Assembly: GCF_014621695.1 (NCBI RefSeq)
Contig: NZ_CP061281.1
Location: forward strand, 2,542,001 to 2,606,000
Direction: 5' to 3'
From: Streptomyces xanthii
Lineage (GTDB): Bacteria; Actinomycetota; Actinomycetes; Streptomycetales; Streptomycetaceae
DNA length: 64,000 nucleotides
In this document: positions 24,256-32,371 of the stretch, piece by piece
Layout of the letters: each line of letters starts with the position of its first letter
How positions within the stretch are numbered: the first letter of the stretch is position 1
Made by a program: the position numbers and the translations under genes
Notes under the pieces: model-generated
What the model was told of the DNA's origin: nothing
The model's input: the letters and a program-made list of their open reading frames with translations, nothing else
The model's database searches: none

Positions 24256-25832
24256 GCCGCCGCCTCCTCCAGGTCCAGGCGGCGCAGCAGGGTGCGCAGC
24301 ATCTCGTCGTCGATGCGGCGCTCGTCGCGCATCTTCACGAACACCTCGCGCTCGGCCTGGATCGCCTCACGGGCGAGCCGGCGGTAGGTGTCGTCGGCGG
24401 ACTCGCCGGTCACCGGGTTGGTCTGGCCCAGGCGCTCCCACACCGCGTTGCGGCGGCGCTCCAGGACGGTGCGGAGGCGGTCCTGGAGGGGCTGGGGCAG
24501 GCAGTTGCGCTGGTCCTCCATGAGGGCGTCCACGCGCTCCTCGGCCGCCGTGGACGCCGCGTTCTGCGCCTGCGCCTCGGCGAGCGTCTCGGCCCGCACG
24601 TCTCGGCCCGGCAGCTTGAGGAGCTTGATCAGCGGCGGCAGCGTGAGCCCCTGCACGACGAGCGTGCCGATGACGGTCGTGAAGGTCAGGAAGAGCACCA
24701 GGTTCCGCGCGGGGAACGGCTCGCCCTCGTCCGTGACGAGCGGGATCGAGAACGCGATGGCCAGCGACACGACGCCGCGCATGCCCGCCCAGCTGACGAT
24801 GAGGGGCCGTCGCCAGTCGGTGTCGCTCTCCCGCTCCCTGATGCGCGACGAGAAGCACCACGGCAGGTAGGTGGCCGGGTAGGACCACACGAAGCGGATC
24901 ACCACCACGAAGAGGAACACGCCGAACGCGTACCAGACCGCCTGCCCGACGCTGTACTCGCCGAGCCCCTTCAGGACGACGCGCAGCTGGAGCCCGATCA
25001 GAGCGAAGACCGCGGATTCCAGGATGAACGCGACCACCTTCCAGACGGCCGCCTCCTGGAGCCGCGTCTCGAAGTCCACCTGGTAGGAGCGGTGTCCCAG
25101 GTAGAGGCCCACGGTGACGACGGCGAGCACCCCGGAGGCGCCGAACTGCTCGGCGACGGCGTAGGCGACGAACGGGATCAGCAGGGACAGCGTGTTCTGG
25201 AGGAGCGCCTCCTTCAGGTGCGTGCGCAGCCAGTGCAGCGGCACCATCAGGAGGAGGCCGATGCCGACGCCGCCGACGGCCGCCACGAGGAACTCCCGGA
25301 TGCCGCCCGCCCAGCTGGCGCCCTCGCCGACGGCCGCGGCGAGCGCCACCTTGTAGGCGGTGATCGCGGTCGCGTCGTTCACCAGGGACTCGCCCTGGAG
25401 GATCGTGGTGATCCGCGAGGGCAGCCCCACCCGCCGGGCGATGGCGGTCGCGGCGACGGCGTCCGGCGGGGCGATCACGGCGCCCAGGACGAGCGCGGCG
25501 GTCAGCGGCAGGTCGGGGATCAGCTGGTAGGCGAGCCAGCCGACCGCGACGGTGGCGAACAGGACGTAGCCCACCGACAGGAGTGCCACGGGCCGGATGT
25601 TGGCTCTCAGGTCCAGGTAGGAGCTCTCCAGGGCCGCGGTGTGCAGCAGGGGCGGCAGGATCAGCGGCAGCACGACGTGCGGGTCGAGCGCGTATTCGGG
25701 AACGCCCGGGACGTACGAGGCGACGAGCCCCACCGCGACGAGGAGGAGCGGCGCCGGCACCGGAGTCCGGCGCGCCACCCCGGCCACCGCGGCGCTCGCC
25801 GCGACCAGTCCCACCAGTGGCAATACGTCCAT
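24234..25832 (-). CDS. Na+/H+ antiporter (CPA1 family)
   Basis: 532 residues from ATG 25832. About 12 membrane segments in the first ~420 residues (MDVLPLVGLVAASAAVAGVA, PVALLSVGYVLFATVAVGWL, ...). The transport motif is ALVLGAVIAPPDAVAATAIA, with the Pro-Asp of CPA1 exchangers, and LVNDATAITAYKVAL follows. A soluble C-terminal tail of ~110 charged residues (RTVLERRRNAVWERLG) is likely regulatory. Monocistronic; divergent from the zinc-finger gene with a 51-bp gap. Confidence 0.92.
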   Translation of the reverse strand: MDVLPLVGLVAASAAVAGVARRTPVPAPLLLVAVGLVASYVPGVPEYALDPHVVLPLILPPLLHTAALESSYLDLRANIRPVALLSVGYVLFATVAVGWLAYQLIPDLPLTAALVLGAVIAPPDAVAATAIARRVGLPSRITTILQGESLVNDATAITAYKVALAAAVGEGASWAGGIREFLVAAVGGVGIGLLLMVPLHWLRTHLKEALLQNTLSLLIPFVAYAVAEQFGASGVLAVVTVGLYLGHRSYQVDFETRLQEAAVWKVVAFILESAVFALIGLQLRVVLKGLGEYSVGQAVWYAFGVFLFVVVIRFVWSYPATYLPWCFSSRIRERESDTDWRRPLIVSWAGMRGVVSLAIAFSIPLVTDEGEPFPARNLVLFLTFTTVIGTLVVQGLTLPPLIKLLKLPGRDVRAETLAEAQAQNAASTAAEERVDALMEDQRNCLPQPLQDRLRTVLERRRNAVWERLGQTNPVTGESADDTYRRLAREAIQAEREVFVKMRDERRIDDEMLRTLLRRLDLEEAAAYREVDD

Positions 25833-25883
25833 GACCCGCCTTCCGCCCGGCCTGCGCGCCGTGCCCGTCGTAACCTGGCCATC

Positions 25884-26144
25884 ATGTACGAGTGCCCGCA
25901 CGTCGACGCGCTGCCGCAACCGGAACCGGCGCCCCTGAGCGAGACCTGTCTGGAGTGCCTGGCCCTGGGCAGTCACCCTGTGCAACTGCGCCTGTGTCTC
26001 GTCTGCGGTCACGTCGGCTGCTGCGACTCCTCGCCGTTCCGGCACGCGACGGAGCACTACAAGGACACCGGGCACGCGGTCATGCGCACCTTCGAGCCTG
26101 GTGAGGACTGGCGTTGGTGCTTCGTCGACTCGATTCTCGTGTGA
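25884..26144 (+). CDS. UBP-type zinc finger protein
   Basis: 86 residues. Cys/His spacing of the ZnF-UBP domain: YECPHVD, CLECLALG, CLVCGHVGCCDSSP, HATEHYKDTGHAVM, ending DWRWCFVDSILV. In eukaryotes this fold binds the ubiquitin C-terminus; in actinomycetes the partner is unknown. No Shine-Dalgarno is evident; TAACCT 7 nt before ATG could be a -10 of a leaderless message. Divergent from the antiporter. Confidence 0.87.
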   Translation: MYECPHVDALPQPEPAPLSETCLECLALGSHPVQLRLCLVCGHVGCCDSSPFRHATEHYKDTGHAVMRTFEPGEDWRWCFVDSILV

Positions 26145-26169
26145 TCCCGAGGATCCGCGCCCGCGGGCG

Positions 26170-26194
26170 GTTCGACGGGTCGGCGCCTGGGTAC
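26170..26194 (+). promoter_or_regulatory. Sigma-B/H-type promoter upstream of prsH-sigH
   Basis: GTTC (26170-26173), 15-bp spacer, GGGTAC (26189-26194) resembles the SigB/SigH-group consensus GTTT-N14/16-GGGTAT. This predicts a start near 26202 and a ~200-nt leader. It fits the known autoregulated promoter of the sigH operon. Confidence 0.6.
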
Positions 26195-26261
26195 GTCAAT
26201 GCGGCGCCCGCTCTTTCCAATTGAGCCCGCCCCACCTCTAGCCACTGTCCGTACCCGTAGG

Positions 26262-26276
26262 CTTACTATGAGTGAC
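26262..26276. promoter_or_regulatory. BldD-like box in the prsH-sigH promoter region
   Basis: cTtACtaTGaGTgAc matches 8 of 9 fixed positions of the published BldD consensus nTnACnC(A/T)GnGTnAn. It overlaps TACTAT (26264-26269), a possible vegetative -10. BldD repression of sigH is established in S. coelicolor. Confidence 0.55.
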
Positions 26277-26408
26277 AGCAGTGGGCCGGGGGTCCCCGGG
26301 ACAGGAAAGTCGGGCGCGCGGTAGCGTCACCGCAGATATACGTGGCGCATCACCCGGGGGGATCGTCCTCCGGAGCCCGAAAGTGCTTGTACCACCTTGG
26401 AGGTGAGG

Positions 26409-26822
26409 GTGTCCCAGATCGCAGGCGAGCCCGGGAATCAGGACTTCGTGGAAGTCCGGCTGCCGGCTGCGGGTGCCTACCTGTCGGTGCTGCGGACGGC
26501 CACGGCCGGTCTGGCAGCGCGTTTGGACTTCACCCTCGACGAGATCGAGGACCTCCGCATCGCGGTCGACGAGGCCTGCGCGATCCTGCTCCAGCAGGCC
26601 GTCGCGGGCTCCGTGCTCAGCTGTGTGTTCCGCCTCGTGGACGACTCCCTGGAGGTGACCGTGTCCGCCCCGACCACGGACGGCCGGGCCCCGGAGCGCG
26701 ACACCTTCGCCTGGACGGTCCTCTCCGCCCTGGCCGGCCAGGTCGAGTCCTCGGTCGCCGAGGACAACACGGTCTCGATCAGCCTCTACAAGAAGCGCGG
26801 CGCGGGCCCCGGCCCGGCGTGA
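26409..26822 (+). CDS. prsH: Anti-sigma factor of the RsbW kinase family (PrsH/UshX-like)
   Basis: 137 residues from GTG 26409, GGAGG (26399-26403) 5 nt upstream. HATPase fold with N-box LDEIEDLRIAVDEACAILLQQA; the G1 box is weak and the C-terminal half degenerates, as in this sub-branch. The N-terminal QDFVEVRLPAAGAYLSVLRTATAGLA matches the SigH antagonist of Streptomyces. Sequesters SigH until stress releases it (known). Its TGA overlaps the sigH ATG (TGATG). Confidence 0.88.
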   Translation: MSQIAGEPGNQDFVEVRLPAAGAYLSVLRTATAGLAARLDFTLDEIEDLRIAVDEACAILLQQAVAGSVLSCVFRLVDDSLEVTVSAPTTDGRAPERDTFAWTVLSALAGQVESSVAEDNTVSISLYKKRGAGPGPA

Positions 26823-27844
26823 TGGACGGGGGTGGTCCGGTGCGGGACGACAAGAGCGGCACACGAGATCTCCCGGCCGACGGCACGGGCGGGATCCGCC
26901 GGCTGACCACCGGCATCCCTGAGCAGCAGGCCCGGCCGCACCCGGAGGACCCGGCGGCCGACGGGGCACAGCAGGCAGCGCCGCCCTCCGGGCCCGAGAC
27001 TCGCGGGGGCCCCGGTGGATCGGACGCGCGACGGGCGGGACGGATGAGCGACCAACAGCGACAGGGTGAGCAGCAGGGCACGCGCGATCCCCAGGACCGC
27101 AGCAACGCCAAGGCGTTGTTCCTCGAGCTGCGCACCCTGAAGGACGGCAGCCCCGAGTACGCGGATCTGCGCAACCGGCTCGTGCGCATGCACCTGCCGC
27201 TCGTCGAGCACCTGGCGCGCCGCTTCCGCAACCGCGGCGAGCCGCTGGACGACCTGACGCAGGTCGCGACGATCGGCCTGATCAAGTCGGTCGACCGCTT
27301 CGACCCGGAGCGCGGGGTGGAGTTCTCCACGTACGCGACCCCGACGGTGGTCGGGGAGATCAAGCGGCACTTCCGGGACAAGGGCTGGGCGGTGCGCGTC
27401 CCGCGCCGGCTCCAGGAGCTGCGGCTCGCGCTGACCACGGCGACGGCGGAGCTGTCCCAGCTGCACGGGCGCTCCCCCACGGTCCACGAGCTCGCCGAGA
27501 AGCTGGGGATCTCGGAGGAGGAGGTCCTGGAGGGTCTGGAGTCGGCCAACGCGTACTCCACGCTGTCCCTGGACGTCCCCGACACGGACGACGAGTCACC
27601 GGCGGTCGCGGACACCCTGGGCGCCGAGGACGAGGCGCTGGAGGGCGTCGAGTACCGCGAGTCCCTCAAGCCGCTCCTGGAGGACCTGCCGCCGCGCGAG
27701 AAGCGCATCCTGCTCCTGCGCTTCTTCGGGAACATGACGCAGTCGCAGATCGCGCAGGAGGTCGGCATCTCCCAGATGCACGTCTCCCGCCTGCTGGCCC
27801 GCACCCTGGCCCAGCTCCGGGAGAAGCTCCTCGTGGAGGAGTAG
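26822..27844 (+). CDS. sigH: Stress-response sigma factor SigH (SigB/SigF/SigG group)
   Basis: 340 residues from ATG 26822 (TGATG coupling). Residues ~1-95 are a Gly/Pro/Gln/Arg-rich unstructured extension; the sigma core follows: region 2 LVRMHLPLVEHLARRFRNRGEPLDDLTQVATIGLIKSV (parts), region 3 VHELAEKLGISEEEV, region 4 RFFGNMTQSQIAQEVGISQMHVSRLLA. GTG 26840 or ATG 27044 could give shorter forms, and multiple SigH isoforms are known in S. coelicolor. Controls osmotic/heat stress and septation genes. Confidence 0.9.
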   Translation: MDGGGPVRDDKSGTRDLPADGTGGIRRLTTGIPEQQARPHPEDPAADGAQQAAPPSGPETRGGPGGSDARRAGRMSDQQRQGEQQGTRDPQDRSNAKALFLELRTLKDGSPEYADLRNRLVRMHLPLVEHLARRFRNRGEPLDDLTQVATIGLIKSVDRFDPERGVEFSTYATPTVVGEIKRHFRDKGWAVRVPRRLQELRLALTTATAELSQLHGRSPTVHELAEKLGISEEEVLEGLESANAYSTLSLDVPDTDDESPAVADTLGAEDEALEGVEYRESLKPLLEDLPPREKRILLLRFFGNMTQSQIAQEVGISQMHVSRLLARTLAQLREKLLVEE

Positions 27845-27877
27845 AGGCTCCGCGGATGTGAGTGAAGGGCTCGGGGG

Positions 27878-28330
27878 CTACTCCGGGCCCTTCGCGCTGC
27901 CCGGCATGCGGATGCCGAGCGCGACGGTGGTCGCCGGGTTGACGAGCATCACCAGGGCCGTGAGCGCCACGGCCGCGAGCGCGATACCGAAGGGCAGGGC
28001 CACGCCGCCGCTCTGGCCCAGCGTGTAGGCGACGGGCAGCGCCATGATCTGCGTGATGATCGCGGGCCCGCGGCTCCAGCTCTTCAGCGCGAGCAGGCCG
28101 CGCGCGGCGAGCAGCGGCAGCAGGGCGAGCACGATCAGGGTGACGCCGCCGGTGATCGCCTGCTGGCGGTTGTCGGGGTGTCCGGTGAGCGCGGCGACCA
28201 GCATGTAGGCGCCGCCCACGACGAGTGCGGCGCCCTCGAGGCCGGCCAGGGCCGCGGCGGCGGTCAGCCGGCCGGGGCGGGGCTCGGTCGGTGCGGACGT
28301 CTCGGGGGCGGGGTTCTGCTCTGAGGTCAC
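27878..28330 (-). CDS. Small integral membrane protein
   Basis: 150 residues: Pro/Thr/Glu-rich cytosolic N-tail (~25 residues), then four predicted membrane segments (AALAGLEGAALVVGGAYMLV, AITGGVTLIVLALLPLLAA, GPAIITQIMALPVAYTLG, LPFGIALAAVALTALVMLV). No family recognised. Convergent with sigH (33-bp gap), divergent from the lipid kinase gene. Confidence 0.8.
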   Translation of the reverse strand: MTSEQNPAPETSAPTEPRPGRLTAAAALAGLEGAALVVGGAYMLVAALTGHPDNRQQAITGGVTLIVLALLPLLAARGLLALKSWSRGPAIITQIMALPVAYTLGQSGGVALPFGIALAAVALTALVMLVNPATTVALGIRMPGSAKGPE

Positions 28331-28456
28331 CTTTGCAGAGTAGCCCCCGCGCGCCCGCGTTCCCGAGGCCCTCCCCCGGGCCGCCGGGGCCCTGACTCCT
28401 ACCCGACTCCTACCTCGGTCTGGGCCCGATCAAGGTCGCTAGGTACCCTGCCTTGC

Positions 28457-29425
28457 ATGCGTGCACTCCTCGTGGTCAATCCGGCGGCAACCACCACCAG
28501 TGCGCGCACGCGCGATGTCCTCATCCACGCGCTCGCCAGCGAGATGAAGCTGGAGGCGGTGACGACCGAGTACCGCGGGCACGCCCGGGACCTCGGGCGG
28601 CAGGCCGCGGAGAGCAAGGACATCGAGCTGGTCGTCGCCCTCGGTGGCGACGGCACGGTCAACGAGGTCGTGAACGGGCTGCTGCACGCGGGCCCCGACC
28701 TGGACCGGCTGCCCGGTCTGGCGGTCGTCCCCGGCGGCTCCACGAACGTCTTCGCCCGCGCCCTGGGTCTGCAGAACCATCCGGTGGAGGCCACCGGCCA
28801 GCTTCTGGACGCCCTGCGCGAGGGCCGGCAGCGCACGGTGGGCCTGGGGCTCGCCGCGGGCACGCCCGGCACGGAGGACGAGGCGGTGCCGTCCCGCTGG
28901 TTCACCTTCAGCGCGGGGCTCGGCTTCGACGCGGGTGTGGTCGGCCGGGTCGAGCAGCAGCGGGAGCGGGGCAAGCGTTCGACGCACGCTCTGTATGTGC
29001 GACAGGTGGTGCGCCAGTTCCTCGGGGAGCCGGACCGCCGGCACGGCACGATCACGCTCGAACGTCCGGGCGAGGACCCGGTCACGGATCTCGTGGTCTC
29101 CATAGTGAGCAACACCTCACCGTGGTCGTTCCTGGGTAACCGGCCGCTCTATCCGACGCCTCAGGCGTCCTTCGACACCGGCCTTGACGTGCTCGGACTC
29201 AAGAAACTGTCGACCCCGGCGGTCGCCCGTTACGGCGGCCAACTGCTCGCCTCCACTCCCGAGCGGGGCCCCCGCGGCAAGAACGCGGTCACGCTCCACG
29301 ACCTCACCGACTTCACCTTGCATTCCAAGGTGCCCCTGCCGCTCCAGATGGACGGTGACCACCTGGGGCTGCGTACGAGCGTGACGTTCACAGGCGTTCG
29401 CCGTGCACTGCGTGTGATTGTGTGA
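28457..29425 (+). CDS. Diacylglycerol kinase-family lipid kinase
   Basis: 322 residues. Catalytic domain: ALLVVNPAATTTSARTRDVL, VVALGGDGTVNEVVNGLL (nucleotide-binding GGDGT), VVPGGSTNVFARALGL. The C-terminal beta domain ends QMDGDHLGLRTSVTF. DagK/YegS family, phosphorylating a lipid alcohol at the membrane; specific substrate unknown. Lies between sigH and wblE, as in other streptomycetes. Confidence 0.9.
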   Translation: MRALLVVNPAATTTSARTRDVLIHALASEMKLEAVTTEYRGHARDLGRQAAESKDIELVVALGGDGTVNEVVNGLLHAGPDLDRLPGLAVVPGGSTNVFARALGLQNHPVEATGQLLDALREGRQRTVGLGLAAGTPGTEDEAVPSRWFTFSAGLGFDAGVVGRVEQQRERGKRSTHALYVRQVVRQFLGEPDRRHGTITLERPGEDPVTDLVVSIVSNTSPWSFLGNRPLYPTPQASFDTGLDVLGLKKLSTPAVARYGGQLLASTPERGPRGKNAVTLHDLTDFTLHSKVPLPLQMDGDHLGLRTSVTFTGVRRALRVIV

Positions 29426-29744
29426 GTGGAAGGGCCCTTGGTCCTTTATCTCGAACGTTTGGGCTGGGCTCCACCCCATGGAAGTACGGCTGTGACCGAG
29501 GCGACACCGAGGAATCAAAAAAAACTTTCCTGAAGGGGTTGTATCCGCCGCCGAGGTTTGCGAATCTCTACATGGCGCTCGGGACGGCCCGCAACATCGG
29601 CCCCACAGAGAGCCCGAATCCCCTCCTCCAAGCAACGGACAGCCGTCGCAGATGTGACGTTCGTCCCTTCACTTGTTGAGGGATTCGTGAAAGCGTTCAC
29701 ATTCACAAGCAACTTGCACGTAATACCAAGGAGAGGTAGCAGCC
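29426..29744. other. 319-bp wblE promoter/leader region
   Basis: No gene supported. It contains an A-rich run at 29516-29524, unusual for this genome, a CRP-like dyad GTGAAagcgTTCAC (29687-29700) followed by another TTCAC (29702-29706), and an AGGAGAGG Shine-Dalgarno just before wblE. A GGAAT at 29511 is followed by GTT only after 22 bp, too far for a SigR promoter. Confidence 0.5.
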
Positions 29745-30002
29745 ATGGACTGGCGTCACAACGCCGTTTGCCGCGAGGAAGACCCCGAGCTCTTCTTCCC
29801 CATCGGCAACACCGGTCCTGCGCTGCTGCAGATCGAGGAAGCCAAGGCCGTCTGCCGCCGCTGCCCCGTCATGGAGCAGTGCCTGCAGTGGGCGCTCGAG
29901 TCCGGCCAGGACTCCGGCGTCTGGGGTGGCCTCAGCGAGGACGAGCGCCGCGCGATGAAGCGCCGCGCCGCCCGCAACCGGGCCCGTCAGGCCTCCGCCT
30001 GA
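29745..30002 (+). CDS. wblE: WhiB-family iron-sulfur regulator WblE
   Basis: 85 residues. Four [4Fe-4S] cysteines Cys9, Cys37, Cys40, Cys46 (VCREEDPE; CRRCPVMEQC), GVWGG turn, and a basic C-terminus RRAMKRRAARNRARQ for DNA binding. Same arrangement as mycobacterial WhiB1; the neighbouring histidine kinase also matches the WhiB1-PdtaS order. Nitric-oxide/redox-responsive partner of the principal sigma factor (family knowledge). Confidence 0.95.
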   Translation: MDWRHNAVCREEDPELFFPIGNTGPALLQIEEAKAVCRRCPVMEQCLQWALESGQDSGVWGGLSEDERRAMKRRAARNRARQASA

Positions 30003-30133
30003 TTCCCCACCCCGTTCGAGCCTGAGCCCGGCGGCGCGTACATCGCGTACGCATCTCCCGCCCCCGAGCCGCAGCGCGCAGTACCCCCGATGCTCCCCCA
30101 GGCTCCGCCCGGGACATGACCCGAGCAACGCGA

Positions 30134-30175
30134 GCAGTGAGCCCCGGACCGTTCCGACGGTCCGGGGCTCACTGC
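30134..30175. terminator. Bidirectional terminator between wblE and the histidine kinase
   Basis: Perfect 19-bp stem, left arm 30134-30152 and right arm 30157-30175, loop tccg; one of the strongest hairpins in the window. Serves both convergent genes. Confidence 0.9.
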
Positions 30176-30209
30176 TGTGTGCGCAGCGTCACTTCCTCTG
30201 GCGAGGCGC

Positions 30210-31676
30210 CTACTTGCTGGAGTTCACCGGGATGTCGAGGATGACCCGGGTGCCGCGCTCGGGGGCGGGGACCATGTCGAAGGTGCCGCCCAGTTCGCCC
30301 TCGACCAGGGTGCGCACGATCTGGAGGCCGAGGTTGCCGGCCTTCTTCGGGTCGAAGCCCTCGGGCAGTCCGACGCCGTCGTCCTGCACGGTGATCAGCA
30401 GCCGGGCTTCCTTGGTGGTGCCGCCGCGGACGGCCCCGACCTCGACCGTGCCGGTGTCGCCCTGCCGGTAGCCGTGCTCCAGCGCGTTCTGCAGGACCTC
30501 GGTCAGGACCATGGAGAGCGGGGTCGCCACCTCGGCGTCCAGGATGCCGAAGCGGCCGGTGCGCCGGCCGGTCACCTGGCCCGGGGAGATCTCCGCCACC
30601 ATCGCGAGGACCCGGTCGGCGATCTCGTCGAACTCCACGCGCTCGTCCAGGTTCTGGGACAGCGTCTCGTGGACGATCGCGATGGAGCCGACCCGGCGGA
30701 CCGCCTCCTCCAGGGCCTCGCGGCCCCGGTCGTCGCCGATGCGCCGGGCCTGGAGGCGCAGCAGCGCGGCGACGGTCTGCAGATTGTTCTTCACCCGGTG
30801 GTGGATCTCCCGGATGGTGGCGTCCTTGGTGATCAACTCCCGCTCGCGGCGGCGCAGTTCCGTCACGTCGCGCAGCAGGACGAGGGAGCCGATCCGGGTG
30901 CCCTTGGGCTTGAGCGGGATGGCGCGGAGCTGGATCGAGCCCTCCTCGCCCTCGATCTCGAACTCGCGCGGGGCCCAGCCGCTGGCGACCTTGGCGAGCG
31001 CCTCGTCCACCGGGCCGCGCGACGGGGCGAGTTCGGCGGTGGTGGAGCCGAGGTGGTGGCCGACGAGGTCGGCCTGGAAGCCGAGGCGGTGGTACGCGGA
31101 CAGCGCGTTCGGCGAGGCGTACTGGACGACCCCGTCGGCGTCGAGCCGGATCAGGCCGTCGCCCACGCGCGGGGAGGCGTCCATGTCGACCTGCTGCCCG
31201 GGGAACGGGAAGGAGCCCGCGGCGATCATCTGCGCGAGGTCGGAGGCCGACTGGAGGTAGGTCAGTTCGAGCCGTGAGGGGGTGCGGACCGTGAGCAGGT
31301 TCGTGTTCCGCGCGATGACGCCGAGGACGCGGCCCTCACGGCGTACGGGGATCGACTCGACCCGGACCGGGACCTCCTCGCGCCACTCCGGGTCGCCCTC
31401 GCGGACGATGCGGCCCTCGTCCAGGGCGGCGTCCAGCATGGGGCGGCGGCCGCGCGGCACGAGGTGGCCGACCATGTCGTCCTGGTAGGAGGTCGGGCCC
31501 GTGTTGGGCCGCATCTGCGCGACGGAGACGTACCGGGTGCCGTCGCGGGTGGGGACCCACAGGACCAGGTCGGCGAAGGAGAGGTCGGAGAGCAGCTGCC
31601 ACTCCGAGACCAGCAGGTGCAGCCACTCGAGGTCGGAGTCGCCGAGGGCGGTGTGCTGGCGGACGAGATCGTTCAT
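30210..31676 (-). CDS. pdtaS: PdtaS-like sensor histidine kinase (HisKA_2/HWE type)
   Basis: 488 residues. GAF-like N-terminus (~1-150), PAS at ~175-285 (VGDGLIRLDADGVVQYASPNALSAY), then HisKA_2 with the phospho-accepting His in TIREIHHRVKNNLQTVAALL and HATPase_c (VLTEVLQNALEHG, QDDGVGLP, GNLGLQIV). No membrane segment: cytosolic kinase. In mycobacteria PdtaS works with the RNA-binding antiterminator PdtaR; no response regulator lies beside it here. Start ATG 31676 lacks a clear Shine-Dalgarno. Confidence 0.88.
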   Translation of the reverse strand: MNDLVRQHTALGDSDLEWLHLLVSEWQLLSDLSFADLVLWVPTRDGTRYVSVAQMRPNTGPTSYQDDMVGHLVPRGRRPMLDAALDEGRIVREGDPEWREEVPVRVESIPVRREGRVLGVIARNTNLLTVRTPSRLELTYLQSASDLAQMIAAGSFPFPGQQVDMDASPRVGDGLIRLDADGVVQYASPNALSAYHRLGFQADLVGHHLGSTTAELAPSRGPVDEALAKVASGWAPREFEIEGEEGSIQLRAIPLKPKGTRIGSLVLLRDVTELRRRERELITKDATIREIHHRVKNNLQTVAALLRLQARRIGDDRGREALEEAVRRVGSIAIVHETLSQNLDERVEFDEIADRVLAMVAEISPGQVTGRRTGRFGILDAEVATPLSMVLTEVLQNALEHGYRQGDTGTVEVGAVRGGTTKEARLLITVQDDGVGLPEGFDPKKAGNLGLQIVRTLVEGELGGTFDMVPAPERGTRVILDIPVNSSK

Positions 31677-31995
31677 GGAGGGCACGAGCCCGAGCGTACC
31701 CGGCGGTGAGCGGGGTCCCGAATCGGTCGGCCGGGCCGGAAAGGGGGCCGGGGAGCCCTGGGGTCTCCAGCGGCCCTGAGGGCCCTGGAAACACCGACGG
31801 GCCGCGGCGCCGGGGGCGGGACCCTCAACCCGTTCCCTGGCACCGCAGCCCTTCAGGTGCACCGGCTTCCGGGTGTGCGGTCCCGGGTGCCGATCGAGGA
31901 TCCGTCGCAGTCAGGGCAGAGAGCGACGGTTCCTCTGTCCGTCCTCCTGTGCGGGGAGGGCGGAAGTCTCTGGTCTTGTTCTTCGCACTTCGCAT

Positions 31996-32011
31996 TGTGG
32001 ACTAGACCATT
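31996..32011. promoter_or_regulatory. DasR-responsive element (dre)-like site, distal
   Basis: TGTGGACTAGACCATT matches 13 of 16 positions of the dre consensus AGTGGTCTAGACCAGT. It lies 320 bp upstream of the pdtaS start and 361 bp upstream of nagB, with no start codon nearby. Confidence 0.6.
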
Positions 32012-32322
32012 TGGTCGTGTCCATGCGTCGGCGGGGGTTTGTTCGCGGCGTCCTGTCACGCCCCCTCCCCCGGGGGCGTACTCGAGGGTTACTCAAAAGT
32101 ACGCCTGGTCCAACGTACGCCCTTTCCCGCGGTTACCGGGAGTCGTGAGTTCAATTCGTAGCCATGCCGTCATCGCGGAGCAGGTCACCGTGCGGGTCGC
32201 CGGGCGGTCCGGCCGCTCGACGTGCCGAGGTCACGCCCAGCGCGGAGCATGGTCCCAGGGGGCGGACGAACGGGCCGGACATCCCCGCCGAACGCCTGTC
32301 CGGCGGGGTCTTGCTCTGCTAG

Positions 32323-32338
32323 ATTGGTCTATACCACT
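32323..32338. promoter_or_regulatory. dre site of nagB
   Basis: ATTGGTCTATACCACT matches 14 of 16 positions of ACTGGTCTAGACCACT, 34 bp upstream of the nagB start. DasR binding here, relieved by glucosamine-6-phosphate, is the established control of nagB. Confidence 0.9.
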
Positions 32339-32371
32339 AGTTTCCCCTCTGACCAGAACGGCAGGCCCAGC

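Larger units (their letters stand above)
31677..32371. other. 695-bp divergent region pdtaS/nagB with lower GC and two dre-like sites
   Basis: The longest non-coding gap in the window. It has a GC-poorer patch at ~31965-32025 carrying a dre-like site far from nagB, and a canonical dre at 32323-32338. Short frames on both strands have no Shine-Dalgarno or codon bias. A hairpin-forming GCGGGG/CCCCGC pair flanks 32284-32309. An unannotated small RNA or second promoter is possible. Confidence 0.5.

Noticed and set aside
29511..29540. SigR promoter for wblE (GGAAT ... GTT)
   Set aside because: Spacer is 22 bp; SigR promoters need 18-19.
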